Assembly (NCBI GenBank): GCA_016719885.1
Contig: JADJYF010000008.1
Coordinates: 276,204 to 340,203 of the forward strand
Source: Pseudomonadota bacterium
GTDB lineage: Bacteria; Pseudomonadota; Gammaproteobacteria; Ga0077536
Direction: 5' to 3'
Length of the DNA stretch: 64,000 nucleotides
In this document: one piece after another, positions 19,154 through 27,454 of the stretch
How the letters are laid out: each line of letters opens with the position of its first letter
Numbering within the stretch: the first letter of the stretch is position 1
Made by a program: the position numbers and the translations under genes
Notes under the pieces: generated by a model
Databases searched by the model: none
The model's input: the letters and a program-made list of their open reading frames with translations, nothing else
Told to the model about the DNA's origin: nothing

Positions 19154-20696
19154 GCGTGCCGGCGCTGGTCGACACCTTGACCCAGCTGCAGCGCGGCGAC
19201 CAGTTGGCCGGCGCGGGCCAGGCACAGGGCGAAGCCGTCGGTATGGCCCTCGGCCCGGTCAATGTCCTGCGCGGCCTGCGCAGCACTGGCGCCATCGGGC
19301 AGATGGCGCCCACCCAGGACATGACGCTCGAAATCGTGTCGCTGATCTTCGATTACATCCTGCAGGACAAATCGATCCCCGATGCATTGAAAGCGCTGCT
19401 CGGCCGCCTGCAGATCCCGGTCCTGAAGGTCGCCATCCTCGAGCGCGAGGTGTTCTCGCACAAGACCCATCCGGCGCGGCGCCTGATCGATACGCTGGCG
19501 CGCGCGGCGGTCGGCTGGTACGAAGGACTGCCGCAGTCGGACGCGCTGTACGACAAGATGGAACAGGCGGTCAATCGCGTCGTCGACGAATTCGAAAACG
19601 ATGTCGCGCTGTTCCAGGAGGTGCTCGACGATTTCACTGCCTTCATCGACCACGAAACCGAACGCGCCGACGAACGCGCGGAAAAATCGTCACGCTCGCT
19701 GCGCACCCGCGAGCAGATCGTGCTGGCCAAGATGGCGGTCGACGACGAACTGCGCGCGCGCCTCAAGGGCTTCGACGTGCGCGAGTTCGTGCAGGACTTC
19801 CTGCTCGACTACTGGCGACAGCTGTTGATCATTTCCCATGTCGAACACGGCGTCGACAGCGATATATGGCAACAGCAGCTGCACACCGTCGATGAGCTGG
19901 TGTGGTCGGTGCAGCCCAAGCTGACCGCGGAGGACCGCAAGGAACTGTCCGCGCGCCTGCCTAACATGCTGAAGAGCATCAAGCGCGGCATGCTGGCGCT
20001 GGAGATGTCGCCGCCGGAGTGCAGCAAGTTCCTGAGCATGCTCGCCAGCCTGCACGTGGTGGCAATCAAGAATATCGAGGAGTCGAGCATCGCCGCGCGC
20101 AAACTCGGCGGCGGCACTGAAGCCACGGCGCCGACGCCCGCGCGCGTCGCCGATGTCAACGACCCGAACAGCGAAGAGTTCATCAAGCGCGGACTGGCGC
20201 GCCTGTTCGAGCGCAAGGTCGGAGAACCCATCGCGCTCGACATCGACTTCACGGCCTTCGAGCCCGAGCAGGGGCGGGGACCGTCGGACACTTCACGGAC
20301 GAAGTGGCGAACGATGCCGATCTCGAACGTCATATCGAAGAGGTCACCACGCTCGATCTCGGCGACTGGATGGAATTCACCGACGCCGCCGGCAGCGTGG
20401 AGCGCGGCCGCTTCACCTGGATCAGCCCCACCACCGGCCGCTACCTGTTCACCAACCGGCAGGGCGACATGATGCGGGACGCGACGCTCATCGACCTGGC
20501 CCAGCAGTTGAAGGAGCAGCGTGCCGTGATCATCCGCGCCGAGGCCGACCCGCTGTTCGACCGCGTGCTCGGTGAGTTGATCGACAAGCTCGAAGCCCAG
20601 ACCGCGCCGCCTGAACGGCGCGTTCGGCGCCGATCCCGCGACCGGCGCCAGGCGCGGGCCGCCCACCGCCGGCACCGTGCCATCGCCTCGCCATAG
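19129..20696 (+). pseudogene. DUF1631 family protein, C-terminal part (second frameshift near 20272)
   Basis: From 19129 the frame gives MDEPAEFLSVPALVDTLTQL, LIFDYILQDKSIPDALKALLGRLQIPVLK (quoted in parts) and EREVFSHKTHPARRLIDTLA, all typical of the DUF1631 central region. Near 20272 the frame again fails. The first frame continues as low-complexity sequence to 20472, whereas the third frame gives DLGDWMEFTDAAG and FTWISPTTGRYLFTNRQGD, the conserved C-terminal PilZ-like segment, up to the stop at 20694. One extra G in the GGGG run at 20271-20274 would restore it. With both repairs the protein would be about 854 residues. Confidence 0.75.
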
Positions 20697-20728
20697 CGCC
20701 TTTCACGACGCTTGCCAGCCCGGCGCGA

Positions 20729-20746
20729 TAATTAATATATTAATTA
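20729..20746. promoter_or_regulatory. Perfect 18-bp AT palindrome, likely MarR operator
   Basis: TAATTAATATATTAATTA is a perfect palindrome in an otherwise GC-rich sequence, 33 bases before the MarR-family gene start. MarR proteins bind AT-rich palindromes of this size near their own promoters, so it is the probable operator and promoter of the marR-hpaB operon. Confidence 0.65.
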
Positions 20747-20779
20747 TTAATTTCTGAACAGGGCCCCCGCATCGTGGCG

Positions 20780-21256
20780 ATGCAGGACTTCAGCCATTCG
20801 CTGCCCATGCTGCTGTATCGCGCGCTCGACGCGGTGATGCCGCGCTTTCGCCGCGTCTTCACCGCCGCCGGACTCACCGAGCAGCAATGGCGCGTGCTGC
20901 GCGTGCTGTGGGAGCGCGACGAGGTAGCCCACAACGCGCTCGCCGCGCTCACCCTCATTCCCCAGCCCAGCCTCATCGGCGTGCTCGATCGCCTGGCGGG
21001 CAACGGCCTCGTCGTGCGACGCCGCTCCGAAAGCGACCGCCGCGTGATGTACGTTTCGGCCACCGCCGCCGGTCGCGACCTGGAAGAGAAGCTCATGCCC
21101 GAAGTCGCCAAGGTCTATGCCGAGCTCAAGGCATCGCTCGATCGCGACACCTGGACGCAACTCGAATCCGGTCTGCGCGCGCTGGCGGGGGAACCGCCCG
21201 CCGCCACGGCGACCACCACCCGCGCCTCTTCAACCCGCAGCAGGAAAAAACCATGA
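20780..21256 (+). CDS. MarR/HpaR-family transcriptional regulator
   Basis: The 158-residue protein has the winged-helix core of MarR: LTEQQWRVLRVLWERDEVAH, then PQPSLIGVLDRLAGNGLV (recognition helix), then RRSESDRRVMYVSATAAGRDL (wing). LTEQQWRVLRVL is typical of the HpaR group, which represses 4-hydroxyphenylacetate catabolism. The C-terminus is Thr/Ala/Ser rich. ATG 20780 is used, and GTG 20774 is a possible alternative. The last four bases overlap the hydroxylase start (ATGA), so the two are translationally coupled. Confidence 0.88.
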   Translation: MQDFSHSLPMLLYRALDAVMPRFRRVFTAAGLTEQQWRVLRVLWERDEVAHNALAALTLIPQPSLIGVLDRLAGNGLVVRRRSESDRRVMYVSATAAGRDLEEKLMPEVAKVYAELKASLDRDTWTQLESGLRALAGEPPAATATTTRASSTRSRKKP

Positions 21257-22713
21257 AGGCATCGAACACCGGCACCGGTATACGTAACGGCCGCCAATAC
21301 CTGGCCGGTCTCGATGACGGCCGTGAAGTGTGGCTGGGCGGCAAACGGGTGGCGGACGTCACCACCGAAGCCGGCCTGTGTCGCGGCGCCCACACGCTCG
21401 CGGCCTTCATGGACCGGCAATTCGATCCGGCCCTCGCCGACACCTTGACCTATGAGGAAAACGGCCGCCGCTACGGCATGTCGTTCCTGACGCCGCGCTC
21501 GGCCCACGACGTGGCGCGACGCGGCGCGGCGTTCTACGCATGGGCGCGCTGGTCCCATGGCATGTTCGGTCGCACGCCAGACTACAAGAACGCGTCGGTG
21601 ATGGCCTTCGCCGCCGGCGCCGACTTTCTTGCCCAGGGCCGGCCTGAATTCGCCGACAACATGCGCAACTACTACGCCTACGTGCGCGACAACGACAAGG
21701 TACTGACCCACACGCTGGTCAACCCGACCTTCAACCACGCGCAGGCCAAGGAAGGCAAGTACAGCGACAAGGTCGCGCTGCAGATCGTGAAAGAAACCGA
21801 CGCCGGCATCGTCGTCAACGGCGCGCGCCTGTTGGCGACGCTGGGGCCCCACGCCGATGAAATCGAAGTGTTCCCCTCCACGCTGCTGACCGCCTCGCCC
21901 GACAATCTGCCCTTCGCGTTCGCGTTTGCGCTGCCGGTCGGTACGCCCGGCATACGGCTCATCTGCCGCGATACCTACGATCTGAACCAGAGCCATTACG
22001 ACGCGCCGCTCGCCTCGCGTTTCGAGGAGATGGACGCGGTGGTGGTTTTCGACAACGTGCTGGTGCCGTGGGAACGCGTCTTCATGTATCGCGAACCCTT
22101 GCTGTGCAACCGCGCCTTCGCCGAGACCAACGCCGTCATCCACATGATGCACCAGGTGGTATGCGGCAAGCTCGCCAAGGCCGAATTCATCGTCGGCCTG
22201 CTGTGCGCGATGGCGCGCGCCACCGGCAAGGACAAGGACATGGAGGTCAAGGCGCAGATCGCCGAAGCGATGTGGATAGCGGAGAGCGTGCGCGCCTTCC
22301 GCTACGCCGGCGAAGGCCAGGCCCATGCCGATCAACGCGGCGTGTTCATGCCTTTGCGGCGGCCGCTCGATACGTCGCGCAACCTGTTCCCGAAAATGTA
22401 TCCGCGCCTCGTCGAACTGGTGCAGCTGCTCGGCTCGAGTTCGCTGATGGCCATTCCCTGCGAAGCGGACTTCGGCAACGGCATCAGCGGCGACGTCGCC
22501 CGCTATTTCCAGACCATCAATCTCGACAGCCGCGACCGTGTCGCGCTGTTCCGCCTCGCTCACGACGTCGCCATTTCCGCCTTCGGCAGCCGTCAGACCT
22601 TGTACGAGCGGTTCTTCTTCGGACCGCAGACCATCATGGCCTCGATCTATTACGACCTCTACGACAAGGACGACATGATCGCGCGAGTGGAGGAGTTGTT
22701 GAAGCAGGCTTGA
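21253..22713 (+). CDS. 4-hydroxyphenylacetate 3-monooxygenase oxygenase-like protein (HpaB family)
   Basis: The 486-residue protein belongs to the two-component flavin-dependent hydroxylases (HpaB/HpaH fold). It shows YEENGRRYGMSFLTPRS near the N-terminus, FNHAQAKEGKYSDKVALQIV, DNVLVPWERVFMYR and the flavin-domain region LVQLLGSSSLMAIPCEADF. HpaB hydroxylates 4-hydroxyphenylacetate to homoprotocatechuate using FADH2 from a separate reductase, HpaC. No hpaC is present in this window. The start at ATG 21253 has CAGGAAAA before it. Neighbouring ring-cleavage genes support the role, although related enzymes act on other phenols. Confidence 0.85.
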   Translation: MKASNTGTGIRNGRQYLAGLDDGREVWLGGKRVADVTTEAGLCRGAHTLAAFMDRQFDPALADTLTYEENGRRYGMSFLTPRSAHDVARRGAAFYAWARWSHGMFGRTPDYKNASVMAFAAGADFLAQGRPEFADNMRNYYAYVRDNDKVLTHTLVNPTFNHAQAKEGKYSDKVALQIVKETDAGIVVNGARLLATLGPHADEIEVFPSTLLTASPDNLPFAFAFALPVGTPGIRLICRDTYDLNQSHYDAPLASRFEEMDAVVVFDNVLVPWERVFMYREPLLCNRAFAETNAVIHMMHQVVCGKLAKAEFIVGLLCAMARATGKDKDMEVKAQIAEAMWIAESVRAFRYAGEGQAHADQRGVFMPLRRPLDTSRNLFPKMYPRLVELVQLLGSSSLMAIPCEADFGNGISGDVARYFQTINLDSRDRVALFRLAHDVAISAFGSRQTLYERFFFGPQTIMASIYYDLYDKDDMIARVEELLKQA

Positions 22714-22769
22714 ACGGCGTTGGCAGCCGTCGAAGCACGGTCGGACAAGGGCGTGACCATGACTGTCAC

Positions 22770-22826
22770 GCTGAAGCCTGACCCACAAAGGGGGCGCCGC
22801 AGAGGTATTGTGGGTCAGGCTTCAGC
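22770..22826. repeat. 19-bp perfect inverted repeat (family 2)
   Basis: GCTGAAGCCTGACCCACAA at 22770-22788 is repeated in perfect inverted form at 22808-22826, giving a strong hairpin with a 19-base loop. It sits between convergent hpaB and hpaR genes. It may act as a two-way terminator although no T run follows. One arm recurs at 8681. A degraded family 1 palindrome (GGCGAATGAGTTCGCATCTA, 22841-22860) follows. Confidence 0.8.
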
Positions 22827-22865
22827 CTGGCATTCGACTGGGCGAATGAGTTCGCATCTAGGAAT

Positions 22866-23357
22866 TCAACCCTCGCCTTCGCCCACGCCCAAGGCCGCCG
22901 AAAACTCGGCAAGCAAGGCATACAGCGTCTCGAGCTTCTCCACACCGAATTCATCGGCGATCCCGGCATACAGGCGCTCGGAGTCAGGCGCGACTTCGTC
23001 GAACAGTTTACGACCGCGCACCGTCAGTTCGAACAGGGCGCGGCGTTGATCACTGGCATGGGCGCCGCGGCGCACCAGGCCCTGCGCTTCGAAATTCTGC
23101 AGGATGCGCGTCAGGCTCGGCGCCAGCAGGAAACTGCGCTTGGCCAGTTCGCGGCCGTCGATATCCGGTGTCGCGGCCAACACGCGGATCACGCGCCACT
23201 GCTGCTCGGTCAGGCCATGGCCGCGCAGCATGGGGCGAAAACGCGCCATTGCCGCTTCGCGGGCCTTCAGCAACTGCAGAGGCAGCGACAGCTCGATGTC
23301 TTTGAGATAGCCGGCGGCGCTGGCGCGCCGACGACCACGGGCCGGCGCACTGCTCAC
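22866..23357 (-). CDS. hpaR: HpaR-type MarR regulator of homoprotocatechuate catabolism
   Basis: The 163-residue protein has LPLQLLKAREAAMARFRP followed by LTEQQWRVIRVLAATPDIDG, a close match to HpaR, the repressor of the homoprotocatechuate pathway. The recognition region is LLAPSLTRILQNFEAQGLV and the wing is RGAHASDQRRALFELTVRG. It overlaps the aldolase gene by 4 bases (ATGA) and would be its operon partner. This is the second MarR protein of the cluster, and it is more HpaR-like than the one at 20780. Confidence 0.85.
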   Translation of the reverse strand: MSSAPARGRRRASAAGYLKDIELSLPLQLLKAREAAMARFRPMLRGHGLTEQQWRVIRVLAATPDIDGRELAKRSFLLAPSLTRILQNFEAQGLVRRGAHASDQRRALFELTVRGRKLFDEVAPDSERLYAGIADEFGVEKLETLYALLAEFSAALGVGEGEG

Positions 23358-24265
23358 CCGTGACTTGCCGCGCCCAGCAGGCCGGCGCGTTCGAGCACGC
23401 CGTCGAGCCGCCTTTCGAGCTCCGCGCTGGCCGGCACCATCGGCAGCCGATGCTCATTGGTGGTGAGCAGACCGAGCTTCCTCATCATGTACTTCATGGG
23501 AATGGGATTGGTGTCGTAGAACACCGCCTGGTTGATCTCGAGCAAGCGCTGGTGGAGATCACGGCCCGCGGCCAGGTCGCCCTTCCACACCGCCTCACAC
23601 ATCCGCGCAAGCACACCCGGCCGCAGGTTGCCGACCGCGTTCATGAGACCGCAGGCGCCAATCGCCATCATCGGGAAGGACAGTTCTTCGAGGCCGACGA
23701 AGATCTTGAAGTCGTCACCGAAGGCGGCGAGACATTCGGTGACGAGGCCGAGATCGTTGACCGCGTGCTTCATGCCGACGAAGTGCGGCGACTGCTCACG
23801 GATCTGCTTCATGGATTCGAGCGTGACATTGACCGCCGCGCGACCGGGGATGTGATAGATCATCCACGGCACTTCGTGCTGCGCGGCGAGCGCCAGGTAA
23901 TAGGCCACCAGGCCGCGCTGCGGCGGGCGGATGTAATAGGGCGTGACCACCAGCAAGGCGTCGACGCCCGCTTGCACCGCGTGGCGGGTCAGTTCCTCGG
24001 TTTCGGCGAATGACTGCGAGCCGGTGGCGGCCACCACCGGCACGCGGCCGTGGACGGTCTCCATCGCCACGTCGACCAGGCGGTTGCGCTCGGCGGTGGT
24101 GAGGGTCGAGGGTTCGCTGGTGGTGCCGTTGACCAGCACGCCATGGGACCCTTCGGCAACCTGGAATTCCACCAGCCGCGCATAGGTCTCGTAATCCACC
24201 GCGCCGTTCCTGAAAGGCGTCACCACCGGCGGAATCGAACCCTTCAGTGCTTGCAACTTCGACAT
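23354..24265 (-). CDS. DapA-like class I aldolase of the homoprotocatechuate cluster
   Basis: The 303-residue TIM-barrel protein has the NAL/DHDPS family residues. Schiff-base Lys166 lies in FVGMKHAVNDL, Tyr137 in PWMIYHIPGR, Arg142 five residues on, and Thr48-Thr49 in VNGTTSEPSTL. The family includes dihydrodipicolinate synthase, but the place here between hpaR and hpaF suggests catabolic use. It is probably retro-aldol cleavage of the last pathway intermediate, in place of HpaI, or a related oxo-acid aldolase. No lysine-pathway gene is adjacent. The ribosome site is AGGAA. Confidence 0.82.
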   Translation of the reverse strand: MSKLQALKGSIPPVVTPFRNGAVDYETYARLVEFQVAEGSHGVLVNGTTSEPSTLTTAERNRLVDVAMETVHGRVPVVAATGSQSFAETEELTRHAVQAGVDALLVVTPYYIRPPQRGLVAYYLALAAQHEVPWMIYHIPGRAAVNVTLESMKQIREQSPHFVGMKHAVNDLGLVTECLAAFGDDFKIFVGLEELSFPMMAIGACGLMNAVGNLRPGVLARMCEAVWKGDLAAGRDLHQRLLEINQAVFYDTNPIPMKYMMRKLGLLTTNEHRLPMVPASAELERRLDGVLERAGLLGAASHG

Positions 24266-24332
24266 GACATGTTCCTCGTGCGATGAATGCGTGGCCGCGC
24301 GCGGCTTGATCTCGGCGGCGCCGCGAGTATAG

Positions 24333-24344
24333 TTAACATGTTAA
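24333..24344. promoter_or_regulatory. TTAACATGTTAA palindrome, likely HpaR operator
   Basis: A perfect 12-bp palindrome (TTAACATGTTAA) lies in the divergent gap between the DapA-like gene and hpaF, 29 bases before the hpaF start. It resembles the TTAAC/GTTAA half-sites bound by MarR-type regulators and could control both directions. Confidence 0.55.
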
Positions 24345-24372
24345 TCGCTTGCAACGCGGGAGCCGTTCGCCC

Positions 24373-24768
24373 ATGCCTCACATCACCATCGAATACACCG
24401 CCAATCTCGAGCCGGAGTTGCAGCTGAACACGCTCATCGCCGCCCTGCACGGGGTCGCCGCAGGCATCGAGGCCTTCCCGCGCGCAGGCCTGCGCACCCG
24501 TGCCGAGCGCCGCGACCATTACCTGGTCGCCGATGGCCACCCGGACAACGCCTTCATCCATCTCACGCTGCGCATCGCCCATGGCCGTTCGCTGGACGTG
24601 CGCAAGGCGGCCGGCGACCAATTGTTCGAGGTGTTGTGCCGTGAACTGCAACCGCTGCTGGACAAACGGCCGCTGGCGCTGTCGTTTGAAATCAGCGAGA
24701 TCGACCCGGTGCTCAATTACAAGGCCGGCAACATCCGCGATTACATGGCCCAACGCGGCACCGCTTGA
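24373..24768 (+). CDS. hpaF: 5-carboxymethyl-2-hydroxymuconate delta-isomerase
   Basis: The 131-residue protein starts MPHITIEYTANLEPELQ, the CHMI signature. Proline after the removed Met is the catalytic base of this tautomerase-superfamily enzyme, which shifts a double bond in 5-carboxymethyl-2-hydroxymuconate. Further family features are HLTLRIAHGRS and the ISEIDPVLNYKAGNIRDYM ending. The start at 24373 is set by the Pro. It is followed 9 bases later by hpaE, in pathway order. Confidence 0.92.
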   Translation: MPHITIEYTANLEPELQLNTLIAALHGVAAGIEAFPRAGLRTRAERRDHYLVADGHPDNAFIHLTLRIAHGRSLDVRKAAGDQLFEVLCRELQPLLDKRPLALSFEISEIDPVLNYKAGNIRDYMAQRGTA

Positions 24769-24777
24769 GGAAGACCC

Positions 24778-26298
24778 ATGGCAACGCCACTCGACGACAA
24801 CCTGCAGGCCGCGCACGCGCTGCTGGCACGCTTTCGCGCTTCCACCCTGCCCCATTGGATCAATGGCGCGCCCCACGCCGGCGTCAGCGGCACGAGCTTT
24901 GACAACCTGACGCCGATCGATAACAGCCTCATCGGCAAGGTCGCGGCCGGCAACGCCGCGGACGTCGATAGCGCCTGCCGCGCCGCGCAGACGGCGTTCC
25001 CGGCCTGGCGCGACCTGCCGGGCGAGGCGCGCAAGGCGCTGCTGCACAAGGTCGCGGATGCCATCGAGGCGCGTGCCCGCGATATCGCCCTGGTCGAAAG
25101 CTACGACTGTGGCCAGGCGCTGCGCTTCATGAGCAAGGCGGCGGTACGCGGCGCGGAGAACTTCCGCTTCTTCGCCGACCGCGCGCCGGGTGCGCGCGAC
25201 GGGCAATCGATGCCGGCCGACGAGCATCTCAATTACTCGCTGCGCCAGCCCATCGGCCCGGTCGGCGTGATCACGCCGTGGAATACGCCCTTCATGCTGT
25301 CCACCTGGAAGATTGCGCCGGCACTCGCGGCGGGTTGCACGGTGGTGCACAAGCCCGCCGAGTGGTCGCCCTTGTCGGCCATGCTGCTGGCGGAAATCGC
25401 CCACGAGGCCGGTCTGCCGGCGGGCGTGTGGAACGTGGTGCAGGGCCTCGGCGAGGACGCCGGCAAACCACTCACCGAACACCCCGCCATCAAGGCCGTG
25501 GCCTTCGTCGGTGAATCGATCACCGGCAGCCACATCATGCGCCAGGGCGCGGCGAGCTTGAAACGCGTGCATTTCGAACTCGGCGGCAAGAACCCGGTGA
25601 TAGTGTTCGATGATGCCGACCTCGAGCGTGCGCTCGACGCCGTGGTGTTCATGATCTACAGCTTGAACGGCGAGCGCTGCACCTCGTCGAGCCGCCTGTT
25701 GATCCAGGAATCGACTGCAGCGGCCTTCATCGACAAACTGAAGACACGCATCGCGCGCCTCAAGGTCGGTCATCCGCTCGACCCGGCCACCGAGATCGGG
25801 CCGCTCGTGCACCGCCGTCATTACGACAAGGTATGCAGCTACTTCGACATCGCGCGCCAGGATGGCGCGACCATCGCCGCCGGCGGCCGGCGCGCGGCGG
25901 TGAACGATAGCGGCAACTATGTAGAGCCGACGCTGTTCATCGGCGCGCACAACGGCATGCGCATCGCCCAGGAAGAGATCTTCGGGCCGGTGCTGACCGC
26001 GATCACCTTCAAGGACGAAGCCGACGCGCTGGCGCTTGCGAACGACATTCCCTACGGCTTGACCGCCTACGTATGGACCGGCGACGTCGGGCGCAGCCAT
26101 CGTCTCGCGCGGAATCTCGACGCCGGCATGATCTGGGTGAATTCCGAGAACAACCGCCACCTGCCGACGCCGTTCGGCGGCATGAAGGCCAGCGGCATCG
26201 GTCGCGACGGCGGCGACTACAGCTTCGAGTTCTACATGGAAACCAAGAACGTGTGCGTGGCGCTCGGCGGCCACGCGATACCGAAACTGGGGGCGTGA
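24778..26298 (+). CDS. hpaE: 5-carboxymethyl-2-hydroxymuconate semialdehyde dehydrogenase
   Basis: The 506-residue aldehyde dehydrogenase has catalytic Glu267 (FELGGKNPV) and Cys301 (NGERCTSSSR), 34 residues apart as usual, plus the NAD-site ITPWNTPFMLSTWK. The C-terminal EENRHLPTPFGGMKASGIG-like region (NSENNRHLPTPFGG) is characteristic of the HpaE group. The enzyme oxidises the ring-cleavage semialdehyde to the dicarboxylate using NAD. Its stop overlaps the start of the LigA-like gene (TGATG), showing tight coupling. Confidence 0.93.
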   Translation: MATPLDDNLQAAHALLARFRASTLPHWINGAPHAGVSGTSFDNLTPIDNSLIGKVAAGNAADVDSACRAAQTAFPAWRDLPGEARKALLHKVADAIEARARDIALVESYDCGQALRFMSKAAVRGAENFRFFADRAPGARDGQSMPADEHLNYSLRQPIGPVGVITPWNTPFMLSTWKIAPALAAGCTVVHKPAEWSPLSAMLLAEIAHEAGLPAGVWNVVQGLGEDAGKPLTEHPAIKAVAFVGESITGSHIMRQGAASLKRVHFELGGKNPVIVFDDADLERALDAVVFMIYSLNGERCTSSSRLLIQESTAAAFIDKLKTRIARLKVGHPLDPATEIGPLVHRRHYDKVCSYFDIARQDGATIAAGGRRAAVNDSGNYVEPTLFIGAHNGMRIAQEEIFGPVLTAITFKDEADALALANDIPYGLTAYVWTGDVGRSHRLARNLDAGMIWVNSENNRHLPTPFGGMKASGIGRDGGDYSFEFYMETKNVCVALGGHAIPKLGA

Positions 26299-26633
26299 TG
26301 AGTCTCTACCAGCTGCAGAAATTTCTCTACGTGTTGAACCGTGAGCCGGATGCGCAGCGTGAATACAAGCAAGCGCTCGAAGGCCTGCTGGGCCGTTACG
26401 ATCTCAGCGAAGAAGAACGGCAGGCGCTGCGCGAGGGCGACATCGGCCTGCTGTACGTGCTCGGCGTCAACGGCCAGATTCTCATGCATTACGCCGCGTT
26501 TCTCGGCATCGCGTGGTTCGACTACCTAGACCTCATGCGCGAAGGCATCAAGAAATACGGCCCGGTGCGCGCCGGCGTCTATGCCATGACCGGTGGCGGC
26601 GCGAGTTTCACCGCCGAAGGTGCCAAGCCATGA
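26298..26633 (+). CDS. LigA-like alpha subunit of an extradiol dioxygenase
   Basis: The 111-residue helical protein (LQKFLYVLNREPDAQREYKQ, EEERQALREGDIGLLYVLGV, HYAAFLGIAWFDYLDLMR) matches the small LigA subunit of protocatechuate 4,5-dioxygenase, which covers the active site of the LigB subunit. In classical homoprotocatechuate operons ring cleavage uses a single-chain HpaD, so a separate LigA-type subunit is notable. It overlaps hpaE by one base and the LigB gene by four. Confidence 0.85.
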   Translation: MSLYQLQKFLYVLNREPDAQREYKQALEGLLGRYDLSEEERQALREGDIGLLYVLGVNGQILMHYAAFLGIAWFDYLDLMREGIKKYGPVRAGVYAMTGGGASFTAEGAKP

Positions 26634-27454
26634 GCCTCGTCTATGCAGGGGTGTGCAGTCACGGTCCGGGCATGACCGGGCGTGCGCACCTGGTGGAAAA
26701 CACCGCGCGACGTGATGAACTGTTCGCGCACATGGACACCATGCGTCGCGACATCGAAGCGAGCGGCGCCGAGGCCCTGCTGGTGGTCGCCGCCGAACAC
26801 TTCGCGAATTTCTTCATGAACAACATGCCGGCCTTCTGCATCGGCATGGCCGACAGCTACGAAGGGCCCATAGAGGATCCGAACTGGCTGCGCATCGCGC
26901 GCACGCGCGTGCCGGGCAATGCCGATCTCAGCCGGCGCCTGGTGCGCGAAGTGATGCAGACCGTCGATACGGCCTACGCCGAGGAATGGAAATTCGATCA
27001 CGGCATCATGGTGCCGCTGCATTTCCTCACCCCCGATTACCGCATGCCGGTGATCCCCGCCAACATCAATTGCCAGGGTCCGCCCCTGACGCCGCTCCGC
27101 CGCGCCTGGGCCTTTGGCGAAGCGCTGCGCCGCGCCTGCGATGCAGTACCGGAGAAGATCGCGCTGGTCGGCACCGGCGGCATTTCCCATTGGCCGGCGA
27201 CGCCGGACTCGGGAAAGATCAACGAAGCCTGGGACCGCGAGTTCCTGCGCCGCCTGCTCAGCCAGGATCGCGCGGCGCTGACGTCCTACAGCGATGAAGA
27301 AACTTACCGCGACGGCGGCCAGGGCGGTTTCGAGATCCGCACCTATATCGCCACGGCTGCCGCGGCGCGCGGCCCAGGTGAACTGCAGTACTACACCGCC
27401 GAGCTGCCGCTGTTCGCGGTGGGATGCACGGTGGCGCGGTTTGCCATCGCCTGA
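26630..27454 (+). CDS. LigB-like class III extradiol ring-cleavage dioxygenase subunit
   Basis: The 274-residue protein has the LigB iron and catalytic histidines in the expected places: His11 (GVCSHGPG), His57 (VVAAEHFANFF), His124 (FDHGIMVPL) and His187 (GTGGISHWP). These enzymes cleave catechols next to the hydroxyls with Fe(II). In this operon the likely substrate is homoprotocatechuate, giving 5-carboxymethyl-2-hydroxymuconate semialdehyde for HpaE. A protocatechuate- or gallate-like substrate cannot be excluded. Its 3' end is overlapped on the other strand by the run-on MetE-like frame. Confidence 0.87.
   Translation: MSLVYAGVCSHGPGMTGRAHLVENTARRDELFAHMDTMRRDIEASGAEALLVVAAEHFANFFMNNMPAFCIGMADSYEGPIEDPNWLRIARTRVPGNADLSRRLVREVMQTVDTAYAEEWKFDHGIMVPLHFLTPDYRMPVIPANINCQGPPLTPLRRAWAFGEALRRACDAVPEKIALVGTGGISHWPATPDSGKINEAWDREFLRRLLSQDRAALTSYSDEETYRDGGQGGFEIRTYIATAAAARGPGELQYYTAELPLFAVGCTVARFAIA

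Noticed and set aside
18736..19653. Minus-strand open frame with a long Thr-Pro-Pro repeat, looking like a surface protein
   Set aside because: It is the antisense reading of the Gly-Gly-Val repeat in the DUF1631 gene; the flanking sequence matches no protein while the plus strand carries clear family motifs.
23354..24265. DapA-like gene as lysine biosynthesis
   Set aside because: It overlaps hpaR and faces hpaF in an aromatic catabolic cluster; the active-site residues are shared by many aldolases of the fold.
24244..26274. Very long minus-strand open frame opposite hpaF and hpaE
   Set aside because: GC-rich genes often leave the opposite strand open; its composition (His/Arg/Gly/Val rich) shows no domain, while the plus strand has intact catalytic motifs.
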